Shown here: positions 23,519 through 33,011 of the stretch, one piece after another
Layout of the letters: every line of letters begins with the position of its first letter
Position numbering within the stretch: position 1 is the stretch's first letter
From: an uncultured Stenotrophomonas sp.
Lineage (GTDB): Bacteria; Pseudomonadota; Gammaproteobacteria; Xanthomonadales; Xanthomonadaceae
Length of the DNA stretch: 46,295 nucleotides
Assembly (NCBI GenBank): GCA_913775725.1
Contig: CAJYNG010000016.1
Location: 1 to 46,295 of the forward strand
Direction of reading: 5' to 3'
Program-made: the position numbers and the translations under genes
Notes under the pieces: model-generated
Seen by the model: the letters and a program-made list of their open reading frames with translations, nothing else
Databases searched by the model: none
Told to the model about the DNA's origin: nothing

Positions 23519-26191
23519 ATGAACCAAGCCCTCATTCCGTTCGATACCGACCCACTGGAAACCCAGGAGTGGCGTGAATCGCTGGAGGCGGTGATGCAGG
23601 CCGGCGGCCGGCCGCGCGCGCACTACCTGATCGACCAGCTGAGCGATCTGGACGCGCAGCAGCACGGCGACCTGCATACCCGTGCCTGGACCGCCTACGT
23701 CAACACCATCCCGCCCGAACGCCAGCCGGCCTACCCGGGTGACCTGGCCATCGAGCGCCGCCTGAATGCGATGATCCGCTGGAACGCGATGGTGATGGTG
23801 CTGCGTGCCGGCAAGCATTCCAACGTCGGCGGCCACATTGCCACCTACCAGTCGGCAGCGGTGATGTACGACGTCGGCTTCGATCACTTCTTCCGTGGCC
23901 GCACCGACACCTTCGACGGCGACATGATCTACATCCAGGGCCATTCGGCGCCGGGCATCTACGGCCGTGCATACGTGGAAGGCCGCATCGATCCGGCACG
24001 GATGGACAACTTCCGCCGCGAAGCCGGCCGCGAAGGCCTGTCCTCGTACCCACACCCGCGACTGATGCCGGAGTTCTGGCAGTTCCCCACCGTGTCGATG
24101 GGGCTGGGCCCGCTGACCGCCGCGTACCAGGCGCGCTACATGCGTTACCTGGAATACCGCGGTCTGAAAGAACACCAGGGCCGCAAGGTCTGGGCCTTCC
24201 TCGGCGATGGCGAAATGGACCAGCCCGAATCGCTGGCGGCAATTTCCCTGGCCGGCCGCGAGCGGCTGGACAACATCGTGTTCGTGGTCAACTGCAACCT
24301 GCAGCGCCTGGACGGTCCGGTACGCGGCAACGCCAAGGTCATCCAGGAACTGGAAGGCACCTTCCGTGCGGCCGGCTGGAACGTGATCAAGCTGATCTGG
24401 GGCAGCGGCTGGGACGACCTGCTGGCCCGCGACCACAGCGGCCTGCTGCGCCAGCGCATGATGGAATGCGTGGACGGCGACTACCAGACCTTCAAATCGC
24501 AGAGCGGCGCCTACGTGCGCGAGCATTTCTTCGGCCGCTACCCCGAGCTGCTGGAGCGGGTCGCGCACATGAGCGACGACGACATCTGGGCGCTGGCACG
24601 TGGTGGCCACGATCCGCAGAAGGTGTACGCCGCCTACCAGCAGGCGGTGAACACCAGCGGCCGGCCGACAGTGATCCTGGCCAAGACGGTCAAGGGTTTC
24701 GGCATGGGCGAAGCCGGCGAAGGCCAGAACATCAACCACCAGCTGAAGAAGATGAGCGCCGATGCGGTGCGCGCCTTCCGCGACCGTTTCAACCTGCCGG
24801 TCAGCGACGACCAGCTGGAGGAAATGCCGTATCTGCGCCCGGAACCCGGCAGCGCGGAGGCCGCCTACTTCGCCGAACGCCGCCGCATCCAGGGTGGGCA
24901 GCTGCCGGCGCGCCTGGCCAAGATCGATCCGCTGCCGCTGCCGCCGCTGTCCATCTTCAACACCCAGCTGCAGGGCAGTGGCGATCGCGGCCAATCCACC
25001 ACCATGGGCTTCGTGCGCATCCTCACCAGCCTGCTGAAAGACCCGGAACTGGGCAAGCTGGTGATTCCGATCGTGCCCGATGAATCGCGCACCTTCGGCA
25101 TGGAAGGCCTGTTCCGCCAGATCGGCATCCACTCCTACCTGGGCCAGCTGTACACCCCGCAGGATGCCGGCCAGCTGAGCTATTACAAGGAAGCCAAGGA
25201 CGGTCAGATCCTGCAGGAAGGCATCAACGAATCCGGTGCGATCTGTTCATGGATCGCCGCCGGCACCGCCTACAGCAACCACGGCCTGGCCACGATTCCG
25301 TTCTACATCTTCTATTCGATGTTCGGCCTGCAGCGTGTCGGTGACCTGGCCTGGGCCGCTGCCGATGCGCGTACCCGCGGCTTCCTGCTCGGTGCCACGT
25401 CGGGTCGCACCACGCTGATGGGCGAAGGCCTGCAGCACAATGACGGCCACAGCCACGTGCTGTCGTCGGTGATTCCGAGCTGCGTGTCCTACGACCCGAC
25501 CTACAACTACGAGCTGGCGGTGATCATCCATGACGGCCTGCGCCGCATGTATGTCGACCAGGAAGACATCTACTACTACATCACCGTGCTCAACGAAAAC
25601 TATCCGCAGCCGGCACTGCCGGAGGGCGTGGAAGCGGGCATCCTGAAGGGCCTGTACCTGCTGCATCCGGCAGCCGCCGATGCCGCCTCGCAGCCACGCG
25701 TGCAGCTGATGGGCAGCGGCTCGATCCTGCGCGAAGTGGAGGCCGCGGCAGAACTGCTGCAGCAGGACTTCGGCATCGCCAGCGATGTGTGGAGCGCGAC
25801 CAGCCTGACCGAACTGCGCCGCGACGGCCTGGCCGCCGAACGCTGGAACCTGCTGCATCCAGCCGAGGAACCGCGCGTACCCTACGTGCAGCAGTGCCTG
25901 CAGGGCCATGAAGGACCGGTGGTGGTGGCCACCGACTACATGAAGATCGTCGGCGACCAGATCCGTCCCTTCATCAACGACCGTCGCTTCACCGCACTCG
26001 GCACCGATGGCTTCGGCCGTTCCGACACGCGTGAGTCGCTGCGCACGTTCTTCGAAGTGGATCGCCACTTCATCGTGCTGGCAGCGCTGAAGTCGCTGGC
26101 CGACGAAGGCCGCATCGAGCGCTCGCGGATGCAGGAGGCCATCGACAAGTACGGCATCGACACCGGCAAGCGCGACCCGGCCGCGGTGTAA
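23519..26191 (+). CDS. aceE: Pyruvate dehydrogenase E1 component, homodimeric type
   Basis: This 890-residue protein is colinear in length and motifs with the homodimeric E1p of Gram-negative bacteria (about 887 residues). The thiamine diphosphate motif starts GDGEMDQPES and ends about 30 residues later in NCNLQRLDG. HSNVGGHIATYQSAAV near residue 100 carries the active-site His region, and the pyrimidine domain includes GMEGLFRQIGIHSYLGQLY. It decarboxylates pyruvate and transfers the acetyl group to the lipoyl E2 enzyme in the cytoplasm. ATG at 23519 has GGAG seven bases upstream. The E2 and E3 genes are not in the window, so E1 stands alone here. Confidence 0.97.
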   Translation: MNQALIPFDTDPLETQEWRESLEAVMQAGGRPRAHYLIDQLSDLDAQQHGDLHTRAWTAYVNTIPPERQPAYPGDLAIERRLNAMIRWNAMVMVLRAGKHSNVGGHIATYQSAAVMYDVGFDHFFRGRTDTFDGDMIYIQGHSAPGIYGRAYVEGRIDPARMDNFRREAGREGLSSYPHPRLMPEFWQFPTVSMGLGPLTAAYQARYMRYLEYRGLKEHQGRKVWAFLGDGEMDQPESLAAISLAGRERLDNIVFVVNCNLQRLDGPVRGNAKVIQELEGTFRAAGWNVIKLIWGSGWDDLLARDHSGLLRQRMMECVDGDYQTFKSQSGAYVREHFFGRYPELLERVAHMSDDDIWALARGGHDPQKVYAAYQQAVNTSGRPTVILAKTVKGFGMGEAGEGQNINHQLKKMSADAVRAFRDRFNLPVSDDQLEEMPYLRPEPGSAEAAYFAERRRIQGGQLPARLAKIDPLPLPPLSIFNTQLQGSGDRGQSTTMGFVRILTSLLKDPELGKLVIPIVPDESRTFGMEGLFRQIGIHSYLGQLYTPQDAGQLSYYKEAKDGQILQEGINESGAICSWIAAGTAYSNHGLATIPFYIFYSMFGLQRVGDLAWAAADARTRGFLLGATSGRTTLMGEGLQHNDGHSHVLSSVIPSCVSYDPTYNYELAVIIHDGLRRMYVDQEDIYYYITVLNENYPQPALPEGVEAGILKGLYLLHPAAADAASQPRVQLMGSGSILREVEAAAELLQQDFGIASDVWSATSLTELRRDGLAAERWNLLHPAEEPRVPYVQQCLQGHEGPVVVATDYMKIVGDQIRPFINDRRFTALGTDGFGRSDTRESLRTFFEVDRHFIVLAALKSLADEGRIERSRMQEAIDKYGIDTGKRDPAAV

Positions 26192-26201
26192 GGCTGCCGG
26201 T

Positions 26202-26236
26202 GCCATGCCCGCGGACTCCCTTCCCGTGGGCATGGC
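26202..26236. terminator. Hairpin terminator downstream of aceE
   Basis: gccatgcccgcg (26202-26213) pairs with cgtgggcatggc (26225-26236), a 12-bp stem with one G-U pair and an 11-nt loop. It lies between the aceE stop and the convergent small secreted-protein gene. No long T-run follows, so strength is uncertain. Confidence 0.6.
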
Positions 26237-26249
26237 GCAGGCGGCGCCG

Positions 26250-26732
26250 CTACGGTATCCGCTTGAACAGGTTGGTCTGCAGGATCGGCGTACCGTCGTG
26301 ACCGTAGAACGCCTTGGTCTCGGTCATCGTCGTGCGATCGGCCGCCACGGTATAAATACGGGTTGAGGCCGGCGTACCGTGGTCCACCAGCTGCATCACC
26401 AGGGTGTTCGGCGCTGGCAGTTTCAGGTTGGCCTTGTCCGCGCCGTAAGTACCGGACAAGGGCCCCGGCGTGCCGTCCAGCGCCAGCGTGCCGTCGGACT
26501 TCATGGTCTTGCCGTCGTGCAGGACGATGTCCACGTGTGAACTCCAACGCCCCGCACCGGCGTCCTTGAACTCGAGCACCACGTGCTTCGGGCGCTGCGC
26601 TTCGGGAAGCGCAGACGTGGCGATATCCAGCGACCAGCGCCCCAGCAGCGGTGAGGGCGAAGCTTCCACTGCCAGCGCCGGAACGGCGGAGAGCGAAAGC
26701 GCAGACAACAACACAGCGGACAACAGTTTCAT
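26250..26732 (-). CDS. Secreted hypothetical protein
   Basis: This 160-residue protein has a signal peptide (MKLLSAVLLSALSLSAVPALA, cleavage after AVPALA). The mature part opens with LLGRWSLDIATSALPEAQRPK and then alternates short beta-type strands (VVLEFKDAGAG, TMKSDGTLALDGTPGPLSGTY, TRIYTVAADRTTMTETKAFY). This looks like a small lipocalin-like beta-barrel, comparable to secreted proteins that begin with a GxW motif. No catalytic motif is visible. ATG at 26732 has GGAG upstream. It is divergent from the MFS gene and convergent with aceE. The function is not recognised. Confidence 0.75.
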   Translation of the reverse strand: MKLLSAVLLSALSLSAVPALAVEASPSPLLGRWSLDIATSALPEAQRPKHVVLEFKDAGAGRWSSHVDIVLHDGKTMKSDGTLALDGTPGPLSGTYGADKANLKLPAPNTLVMQLVDHGTPASTRIYTVAADRTTMTETKAFYGHDGTPILQTNLFKRIP

Positions 26733-26862
26733 ACGTTGCTCCGTTCCAGTGAAGAAAGCGCTGCGTAACGCGTGGTGGGGGGCAGCAGGGCGAATGCTGC
26801 ACGCCTGCGGCAGGGGGTGCAAGCCACTCGCTGAATGCCTGACCACCCGTCATGTCAGGACG

Positions 26863-28152
26863 ATGTCACACAGGGGTAGTAGAACGATCCAGCATCTCCG
26901 GCTCTTCCCCCAGTACACGGCGTTGAACGCGCAGCCCTCGCCACGGCACCTCTATGCCGCCGGCCACTTTGCCCGCACCCTGGTCTGGTCGTTCGTGGAT
27001 CTGGTGCTGGGCTACTACCTGCACGCCCGGCTGGGGCTGTCGGCGGCCCACACCGGCCAGCTGCTGGCCATTTCACTGGCCTACAGCAGCCTGCTCGATC
27101 TGCTGCTGGCCGCCGTATTCAGCCGCCTGCGCAACCAGCAGCGCCTCGCCCTGCGCCTGCAGCTCATCGGCGGGCTCGGCACGGCGGCCAGCGCCTGCCT
27201 GTTGTTCAGCCCGGGCAACGCGGCCGAACCTGCCTTCCTGCCATTGCTGGTCGCATCGTTGCTGTTCCGTAGCTGCTATGCGGTCTACGACGTGGCGCAG
27301 AACGCGTTGACTTCGTTGCTGCCCCGTGACGAGGACGAGGCCATGCGCTATGTCTCCACGCGCGCCGTGGTGGTACCCATTTCCAAGCTGTGCATTGCCG
27401 CGGCGCTGTTCGGCGTGGTCGGTGCGCCTGCGTCCCAGGGTAGTGGCGACGCGTTGCTGATCTGCATGATCATGGGCGTGCTGATCGCGGCCGCCGCGCT
27501 TCCCCTGGCCTGCGTCGCAACACCGCCACGGCCTTCCGCAACCAGGACGTCCGCTGCTGTTGCCCTGCCCCTGCCGGTGCTGCTGCCGGTTCTGCTGGCC
27601 GCAGCGGCAGAGACGGCGCTGGTAGGCCTGGCCGGGCGTCTGTTCCCCTTCGCCGAACACGGGGCAGCACTGACCTTCGCGATGGTGGCGGGCATGGTAC
27701 TTGCCCCCTGGCTCTGCCTGCGCCTGCGTACAACGCTGCACAGCGAGACCGGGATGCTTGCGCTCATGTCGGTGCTGGCCGTCGCCGCGGTTGGCGTGTA
27801 CCTGGCCATCCCCTCCACCCCCATAGCGATTGCATGTGCCGCCATCCACGGGACGGCGGTGGCCAGCGTCGGCCTGGTGCTGTGGCGACGCACCGCGCTG
27901 ATCGCCCGTCGCCATGCCATCCATTGCGGACGCGACGATGACCTCAGCTGTTTTGCACTGCTCACCGGAACCATGAAGCTATCCATCGCGGCCTCTTCGT
28001 TGCTGCTGGGCGAAGTGCTGCCCGGTATACAGGCGGGCGATCCGGGCACCGCGGCCGCCCTGGTCTCGCTGGTCGCCGCCGGCAGCCTGCTTTCGCTGGC
28101 CGCATTGGCCTGGCCCATCCCGCCAGCACGCACCGAGGGCCTGCAACCGTGA
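26863..28152 (+). CDS. MFS-type sugar transporter of a ROK/TBDR cluster
   Basis: This protein of about 429 residues has roughly 12 hydrophobic segments. Its first half has FARTLVWSFVDLVLGYYLH and LLAAVFSRLRNQQRLAL, the polar loop position of MFS or GPH-type transporters. The gene overlaps the ROK regulator by 4 bp (GTGA at 28149), so they are translated together. Regulator, outer-membrane receptor and inner-membrane permease then form one uptake route, most likely for a sugar or sugar derivative. The start is uncertain: ATG at 26863 has a close AGGA, and TTG at 26923 would also work. The substrate is unknown. Confidence 0.8.
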   Translation: MSHRGSRTIQHLRLFPQYTALNAQPSPRHLYAAGHFARTLVWSFVDLVLGYYLHARLGLSAAHTGQLLAISLAYSSLLDLLLAAVFSRLRNQQRLALRLQLIGGLGTAASACLLFSPGNAAEPAFLPLLVASLLFRSCYAVYDVAQNALTSLLPRDEDEAMRYVSTRAVVVPISKLCIAAALFGVVGAPASQGSGDALLICMIMGVLIAAAALPLACVATPPRPSATRTSAAVALPLPVLLPVLLAAAAETALVGLAGRLFPFAEHGAALTFAMVAGMVLAPWLCLRLRTTLHSETGMLALMSVLAVAAVGVYLAIPSTPIAIACAAIHGTAVASVGLVLWRRTALIARRHAIHCGRDDDLSCFALLTGTMKLSIAASSLLLGEVLPGIQAGDPGTAAALVSLVAAGSLLSLAALAWPIPPARTEGLQP

Positions 28153-29306
28153 GCCTGGCCCCGACATCGCGGCTGCGCCGCAAGCCTCTGATCGCGCTGG
28201 ATGCGGACCACAAGCGCATCATCTGGCTGTTGCGCACGATGGGCGCCGTTCCCCGCATCACCATCGCCCACCAGCTGGGCATGCACAACGGCGCGTTGAC
28301 CCGCCTCGCGCGTGAACTGCTGATGCTGGAAGTGGTCGAGGAACAGGGACAACTGTCCGATGGCCAGCGCGGCCGTCCCTCGGTGCCACTGGCGCTGTCC
28401 GGTCGGGGCGGCTATGCCGCCGGTGCCACGGTGCATCCCGGTTGGCTGGAGATCGCACTGGTGGATTTCGCCGGCCAGGTCATCGCCCGCGATGCCACCG
28501 CATTCGACAGCGCAGATCCCCTCGATTTCGTCCATTGCGTGGACCAGCGCCTGCGCAGCCTCACCAGCAGCACCGGACTGATGCGCGCGCGCTTCCTGGG
28601 CCTCGGCGTGGCCGTTCCGGGGCCCGTGGTCGAAACCGGTCCGGCACGCCGGCACGCGGTGGACTGGCTGCATGGCTGGCGCGATATCGACAACGACCAG
28701 TTCTTCGAAGACTACTTCGGCTTCCCGGTGTGGGTGGACAACGATGCAACCCTGGCGGCGTTGGCGGAGTACTACGATAGCGGGCTGATCCGCGACTGCG
28801 CTTCGGCGCTGCTGCTGTATGTCGGCCACGGCGTGGGTGGCGGCGTGATCCACCGGCGTGATGTGATGCGCGGTGAGTTCGGCAATGCAGGCGACATCGG
28901 CCGCCTGTTCCGCATGGACGCACCGCGCCCCTCGGGCATCGACCTGCTGGCCACGTTGCGCGACGCCGGCGCCGGGATTCCTTCCTTGTTCGAGCTGGAG
29001 GCCTGCCTGGAAAGTCATGCCGGCATCATCAGGGCCTGGGCCGAACGCGCCGGAAACCAGCTGGGCACAGCGGCCAATACCGGCGTGGCGTGGCTCGATC
29101 CGGGCGCCGTGATCCTGTCCGGTTCGCTGCCCCGTCAGGTACTGGAAGCGTTGGGGCAACACCTGCAGCAGCCGGCACGCTGGAGCAGCGCGCTGGACAG
29201 CCTGCGCCTGCCGCAGGTGCATGTGTCACGGCTGGGAGGATCCGCGGTATCGGTGGGCGCAGCGCTGCTGCCGATCCACCAGCTGGGCGCCGATGCCATC
29301 GTTTAA
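28149..29306 (+). CDS. ROK-family transcriptional regulator
   Basis: This 385-residue protein has an N-terminal winged helix (about 18-75: IIWLLRTMGAVPRITIAHQL, LTRLARELLMLEVVEEQGQ) and a ROK domain. VWVDNDATLAALAEYY carries the Asp of the sugar-kinase fold, and GHGVGGGVIHRRDVMRGEFG matches the ROK signature. The usual Cys-rich zinc motif (CGCGRxGC) is missing, and the phosphate-binding DxGxT loop is degenerate (GATVHPGWLEIALVDF). It is therefore a sensor without kinase activity. GTG at 28149 overlaps the permease stop. The palindrome overlapping its stop codon is its likely operator. Confidence 0.9.
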   Translation: MSLAPTSRLRRKPLIALDADHKRIIWLLRTMGAVPRITIAHQLGMHNGALTRLARELLMLEVVEEQGQLSDGQRGRPSVPLALSGRGGYAAGATVHPGWLEIALVDFAGQVIARDATAFDSADPLDFVHCVDQRLRSLTSSTGLMRARFLGLGVAVPGPVVETGPARRHAVDWLHGWRDIDNDQFFEDYFGFPVWVDNDATLAALAEYYDSGLIRDCASALLLYVGHGVGGGVIHRRDVMRGEFGNAGDIGRLFRMDAPRPSGIDLLATLRDAGAGIPSLFELEACLESHAGIIRAWAERAGNQLGTAANTGVAWLDPGAVILSGSLPRQVLEALGQHLQQPARWSSALDSLRLPQVHVSRLGGSAVSVGAALLPIHQLGADAIV

Positions 29307-29334
29307 TTGTTTATTTCCGCCGAAGTAAACAATT
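29305..29334. promoter_or_regulatory. 30-bp palindrome, probable ROK operator
   Basis: aattgtttatttc (29305-29317), a 4-bp spacer cgcc, and gaagtaaacaatt (29322-29334) form an inverted repeat with one mismatch per 13-bp arm. It overlaps the ROK stop codon by two bases and ends 58 bp before the receptor ATG at 29393. ROK repressors such as NagC and Mlc bind AT-rich palindromes of this size. It probably governs an internal promoter for the receptor. Confidence 0.7.
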
Positions 29335-29392
29335 CCGTCATCGCCCGAACCTAGCGTGCAGCGGTCCCCCTTCCCTGCATGGCCGCCCTCCG

Positions 29393-31888
29393 ATGAACAT
29401 CAACCCCCTGGTCCTGGGAATCTCCCTGGCCTTGATATCCCTGCACGGCACCGCTTCTGCGCAGGACGCCTCCGCCCAGAACCAGGGCAGCACCGACGCC
29501 GCGACGTTGGATGCGGTGGTGGTCACCGGTGCAGCACGTACCCAGCGTCGTTTCGATGCGTCCTTCGCGGTCAATTCACTGAGCCGCGAAGACGTGCAGA
29601 AACTCGCACCAAAAAGCTACGCCGACCTGCTCGGGTCCGTGCCCGGCATCCATGTTGAGGCCACCGGAGGCGAGGTGCAGAACATCACCCGGCTGCGCGG
29701 CATTCCCACCGATCGTGGCTTCATCGCCTTCCAGCAGGACGGCCTGCCCCTCTACCAGGAGCTGGATGGCCACTTCTTCAACTCCGGCGACGGCATGAAC
29801 CGGTTCGACGTGATGAACCAGCGGGTGGAGATCGTACGTGGTGGCCCGGCGCCGATCTATGCAAGCAGTGGCGGCGCCATCGTCAACAACATTCTGGCCG
29901 AGGGCTCCGAAGAGACCCACGGCAAGGCCCAGCTGACCGTCGGTGACACCGGGCTGTACCGCGGCGAGATGTACCAGTCCGGCGCCCTCGGCAAGGACAC
30001 CTTCTACGCGGTCGGTGGATTCCTGCGCCAGCACGATGGCTACCGCGACAACGGCTTCCCGAACGACAAGGGCGGGCAGATACGCGGCAACATCAAGCAC
30101 TACTTTGACGACACCAGCTGGTTCAAGGTCAGCGGTACCTTCGTCGATGACCACAATACGTTCTACCTGCCGATCCCGGTCGCCGATCCGCGCAATCCCA
30201 GCGTTCCGCTGGACCCGTACATCGACTACTTCGACGGTACGCTGAACTCGCCGTCGCTGCGCAGTGTCAACCTGAAGTACCTCGATGGCGGCGGCGTCCT
30301 GCAGGGCATGAACCGCGACCTGGCTGATGGCCGGAACATGCGCTTCGGCAACATCGGCTTCCAGTACGAGAATACCGCCAGCGATTGGACGATCTCGCTG
30401 AAAACCGGCTACACCAAGGGCCGCAACACCTTCGATGCACTGTACTCGACCACCAACCCGGTCGACGCACGCACCTTCGCCAACGGCTATCTGGGTGCAG
30501 CCCGTACCGCCTTCGGTGGCGGCGTCGCACGGATGGGCTACGCCCTGGCCGGCAGCAACGGGGCGAGCGCCTACGATCCCTATGCCGACTCCGGCCTGGT
30601 GATCTCGGCGCAGTACCGGGCCGCAGATTCGGATTTCTACTCCGGCCAGGCCGACTTCAGTGCGACGCGGTTGTTTGAAACGGCCTGGGGCAGCCACGAT
30701 CTGAACATCGGCGCATACACGGCCTTCTTCGGCACCACGGCCTTCAGCCTGTACCAGGACATGCTGATGGAGATGCGCGGCAAGCCACGCCTGCTGGATC
30801 TGGTGGCCTACGGCAACGATGGCACCGCGCTGGGTTATGTGACCGACAAGGGCACGCTGCGTTACACCACCACCTTGAATCGTGGCAAGGTCGATGCCCG
30901 CATGTTCGCGGTGTATGCCAATGACACATGGGCACTGACGGACCGCTTCAAGCTCGACGCTGGCATCCGCCATGAACGCTATCGCTATGAAGGCTACGCA
31001 GAGCAGACCGCCCAGGTCGACCTCGGCGACCGCAGCACACTGGCCGACAACACCACGCGCCGGTTCACCGGCGTCGTCCAGAACCATCGCCTGGATCCGT
31101 CCGCGACCAACTGGACCGTGGGTGCGAATTTCGATTTCACCCCTTGGGTGGGCGCCTACGCCCGCGTCTCGCACATGGAGATCGTTCCCAACTCGTCAGT
31201 GGCACGCTCGATCGATCCCACCATCGTGCAGACCCAGCTGGACCAGTACGAGCTGGGCCTGAAGGCCGGATTCGGCCGGTCCTACCTGTACCTGACCGCG
31301 TTCTACACGAAGTTCGACCCGCTCAACGCCTCGTTCGTGGCGTTCAACCCGACCACCGGCCGCAATGACCAGTCGGTGCCGTTCATCGGTACCGCCGTCT
31401 CCAAGGGCATCGAACTGGATGGGCTGTTCCGGCCGCTGGACTGGTTCAGCATTGCCGGCTCGATCACGATCAGCGATCCGCAGTACGACAGCCTGCAGAA
31501 CGATTCCGGTGCCGATCCGGCTGCCGTCAACGGCAAGCAGATTGTTCGCGAACCCAAGCTCTACGGCAACCTCCGCCCGACCTTCAGCTTCCAGCACGGC
31601 CAGGACCAGTTCGAGACCTGGCTGCGTTATGACGTGGTCGGCAAATCCTATGTTGATCTGTTCAACCAGACAGCGCTGCCCGCCTACCAGACCCTCGGCC
31701 TGGGCGTTTCATGGAAGCGCGGCAACTGGGGCGCACAGCTGGTGGGCGACAACCTGACCAATGAAAAGGGACTCACCGAGGGCAACACCCGCACCGACGC
31801 CCTGGCCGGACAGGGTTCGGCCGAGGCAATCTATGGACGGCCGCTGTTCGGCCGCAACGTCCGCCTGATGGTCAGCAGGAGCTGGTGA
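29393..31888 (+). CDS. TonB-dependent receptor of the ROK cluster
   Basis: This 831-residue outer-membrane receptor has a signal peptide (MNINPLVLGISLALISLHGTASA) and a TonB-box region LDAVVVTGA. The plug at about 48-165 includes YADLLGSVPGIHVEATGG, RLRGIPTDRGFIAFQQDGLP and VEIVRGGPAPIYASSGGAI. The beta-barrel ends in Trp (RLMVSRSW). It has no STN domain. Its position between a ROK regulator, a permease and a DUF218 protein suggests a carbohydrate-type ligand, but the sequence itself does not tell. The stop overlaps the ATG of the next gene (TGATG), so the two are coupled. Confidence 0.92.
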   Translation: MNINPLVLGISLALISLHGTASAQDASAQNQGSTDAATLDAVVVTGAARTQRRFDASFAVNSLSREDVQKLAPKSYADLLGSVPGIHVEATGGEVQNITRLRGIPTDRGFIAFQQDGLPLYQELDGHFFNSGDGMNRFDVMNQRVEIVRGGPAPIYASSGGAIVNNILAEGSEETHGKAQLTVGDTGLYRGEMYQSGALGKDTFYAVGGFLRQHDGYRDNGFPNDKGGQIRGNIKHYFDDTSWFKVSGTFVDDHNTFYLPIPVADPRNPSVPLDPYIDYFDGTLNSPSLRSVNLKYLDGGGVLQGMNRDLADGRNMRFGNIGFQYENTASDWTISLKTGYTKGRNTFDALYSTTNPVDARTFANGYLGAARTAFGGGVARMGYALAGSNGASAYDPYADSGLVISAQYRAADSDFYSGQADFSATRLFETAWGSHDLNIGAYTAFFGTTAFSLYQDMLMEMRGKPRLLDLVAYGNDGTALGYVTDKGTLRYTTTLNRGKVDARMFAVYANDTWALTDRFKLDAGIRHERYRYEGYAEQTAQVDLGDRSTLADNTTRRFTGVVQNHRLDPSATNWTVGANFDFTPWVGAYARVSHMEIVPNSSVARSIDPTIVQTQLDQYELGLKAGFGRSYLYLTAFYTKFDPLNASFVAFNPTTGRNDQSVPFIGTAVSKGIELDGLFRPLDWFSIAGSITISDPQYDSLQNDSGADPAAVNGKQIVREPKLYGNLRPTFSFQHGQDQFETWLRYDVVGKSYVDLFNQTALPAYQTLGLGVSWKRGNWGAQLVGDNLTNEKGLTEGNTRTDALAGQGSAEAIYGRPLFGRNVRLMVSRSW

Positions 31889-32994
31889 TGCATCGACGAC
31901 TTGCCTTGTCCCTTGCCCTGCTCGCCACGGCAGTGCTGCCGCTTGCGGCGGCGGCCGACGACCGCGACAGCGCCGCGCTGGCCGCACGCCTGTTCCCGAC
32001 CCTCATGCAGTTGAAGCCCGATACGCTGCCCGGCGATGCGCGTGCCCTCCTGGCCGACCGCATGCAGCAGCTGGCCGGCTGCCGGACCGCCACCTGCACG
32101 CTCGCGTCCGCACGCTGGACGCCCACGCAGGCCGGCCTGTTGACCGCCGCGGCTCCCGCGCACGCCCAAGCCATCGAACGGGAACTGGCAGGCCTCAACA
32201 ACATTCTCTCCGTCTATGGCCAGGGCCTGCCGCCCCGCTACGACGCCATCGACGGCCCGGTCGGCGCGGCGGGCAGCACGCGACTGGCCGGCGACGTCGC
32301 CATTGCCATGCAGATGAGCGAGGTGGACGCCAGCGCGGCCTACACCGCCTTCGATCGCAGCATCGCGGTGGCGGTGGGCCTGCTCGATGCCAATGACCGC
32401 CTCGATGCGATCCGTTTCGAGCCCATCAGCGCGGGGATGAACGCCGCGCCGTTTGCGCGTGCGCGGCAGCTCGATTGGAATGCGCATCCGTACACCGCGA
32501 TCATCGTGCTGGGCCAGGGACCGGATGAACTGACCACCCCGCTCAGCGCCGGCAGCAAGCTGCGCCTGAAGGCGGCCGCGCAGCGCTACGCGGCAGGTGA
32601 TGCGCCCTTCCTCATCGTCTCGGGTGGTGCGGTACATCCGCGCGGCACCCGCAGCGTCGAAGCGGTGCAGATGCGCGAAGCGCTGATGGCACGCTTCGGC
32701 ATTCCCGCAGATGCGATCATCATCGAGCCGTATGCCCGCCACACCACCACAAACCTGCGCAATGCAGCCCGGTTGCTGGCGGCCCTGCAGGCACCGCCGC
32801 GGCAACCGGCACTGGTGGTCAGCAGTCCGTCGCATATCGATTCGGTCGCCAGCAGCGCCTTCAGCGAGCGCAACCGCCATGAACTGGGTTACGTTCCGGG
32901 CAAGGTCGGTTCACGCGTTTCGCCCTACGCAATCCCGTTTGTGCCGGCTCCCGAATCGCTGCGCATCGATCCGATGGATCCGCTGGATCCCTGA
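31888..32994 (+). CDS. Exported DUF218 (YdcF/ElyC-like) protein
   Basis: This 368-residue protein has a signal peptide (ALSLALLATAVLPLAAAA). An N-terminal part of unknown type (about 25-190, with two Cys in GCRTATC) precedes a DUF218 domain. That domain has YTAIIVLGQGPDELTTPLS, FLIVSGGAVHP, EAVQMREALMARFGIPADAI and IEPYARHTTTNLRNAARLL, the YdcF/SanA/ElyC pattern. Relatives act on envelope or cell-wall precursors, with poorly known chemistry. The ATG at 31888 overlaps the receptor stop; GTG at 31885 is an alternative. It ends 17 bp from the convergent siderophore receptor. Here it may handle the imported ligand in the periplasm (inference). Confidence 0.85.
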   Translation: MHRRLALSLALLATAVLPLAAAADDRDSAALAARLFPTLMQLKPDTLPGDARALLADRMQQLAGCRTATCTLASARWTPTQAGLLTAAAPAHAQAIERELAGLNNILSVYGQGLPPRYDAIDGPVGAAGSTRLAGDVAIAMQMSEVDASAAYTAFDRSIAVAVGLLDANDRLDAIRFEPISAGMNAAPFARARQLDWNAHPYTAIIVLGQGPDELTTPLSAGSKLRLKAAAQRYAAGDAPFLIVSGGAVHPRGTRSVEAVQMREALMARFGIPADAIIIEPYARHTTTNLRNAARLLAALQAPPRQPALVVSSPSHIDSVASSAFSERNRHELGYVPGKVGSRVSPYAIPFVPAPESLRIDPMDPLDP

Positions 32995-33011
32995 CTCGCG
33001 CGACGGCATCG

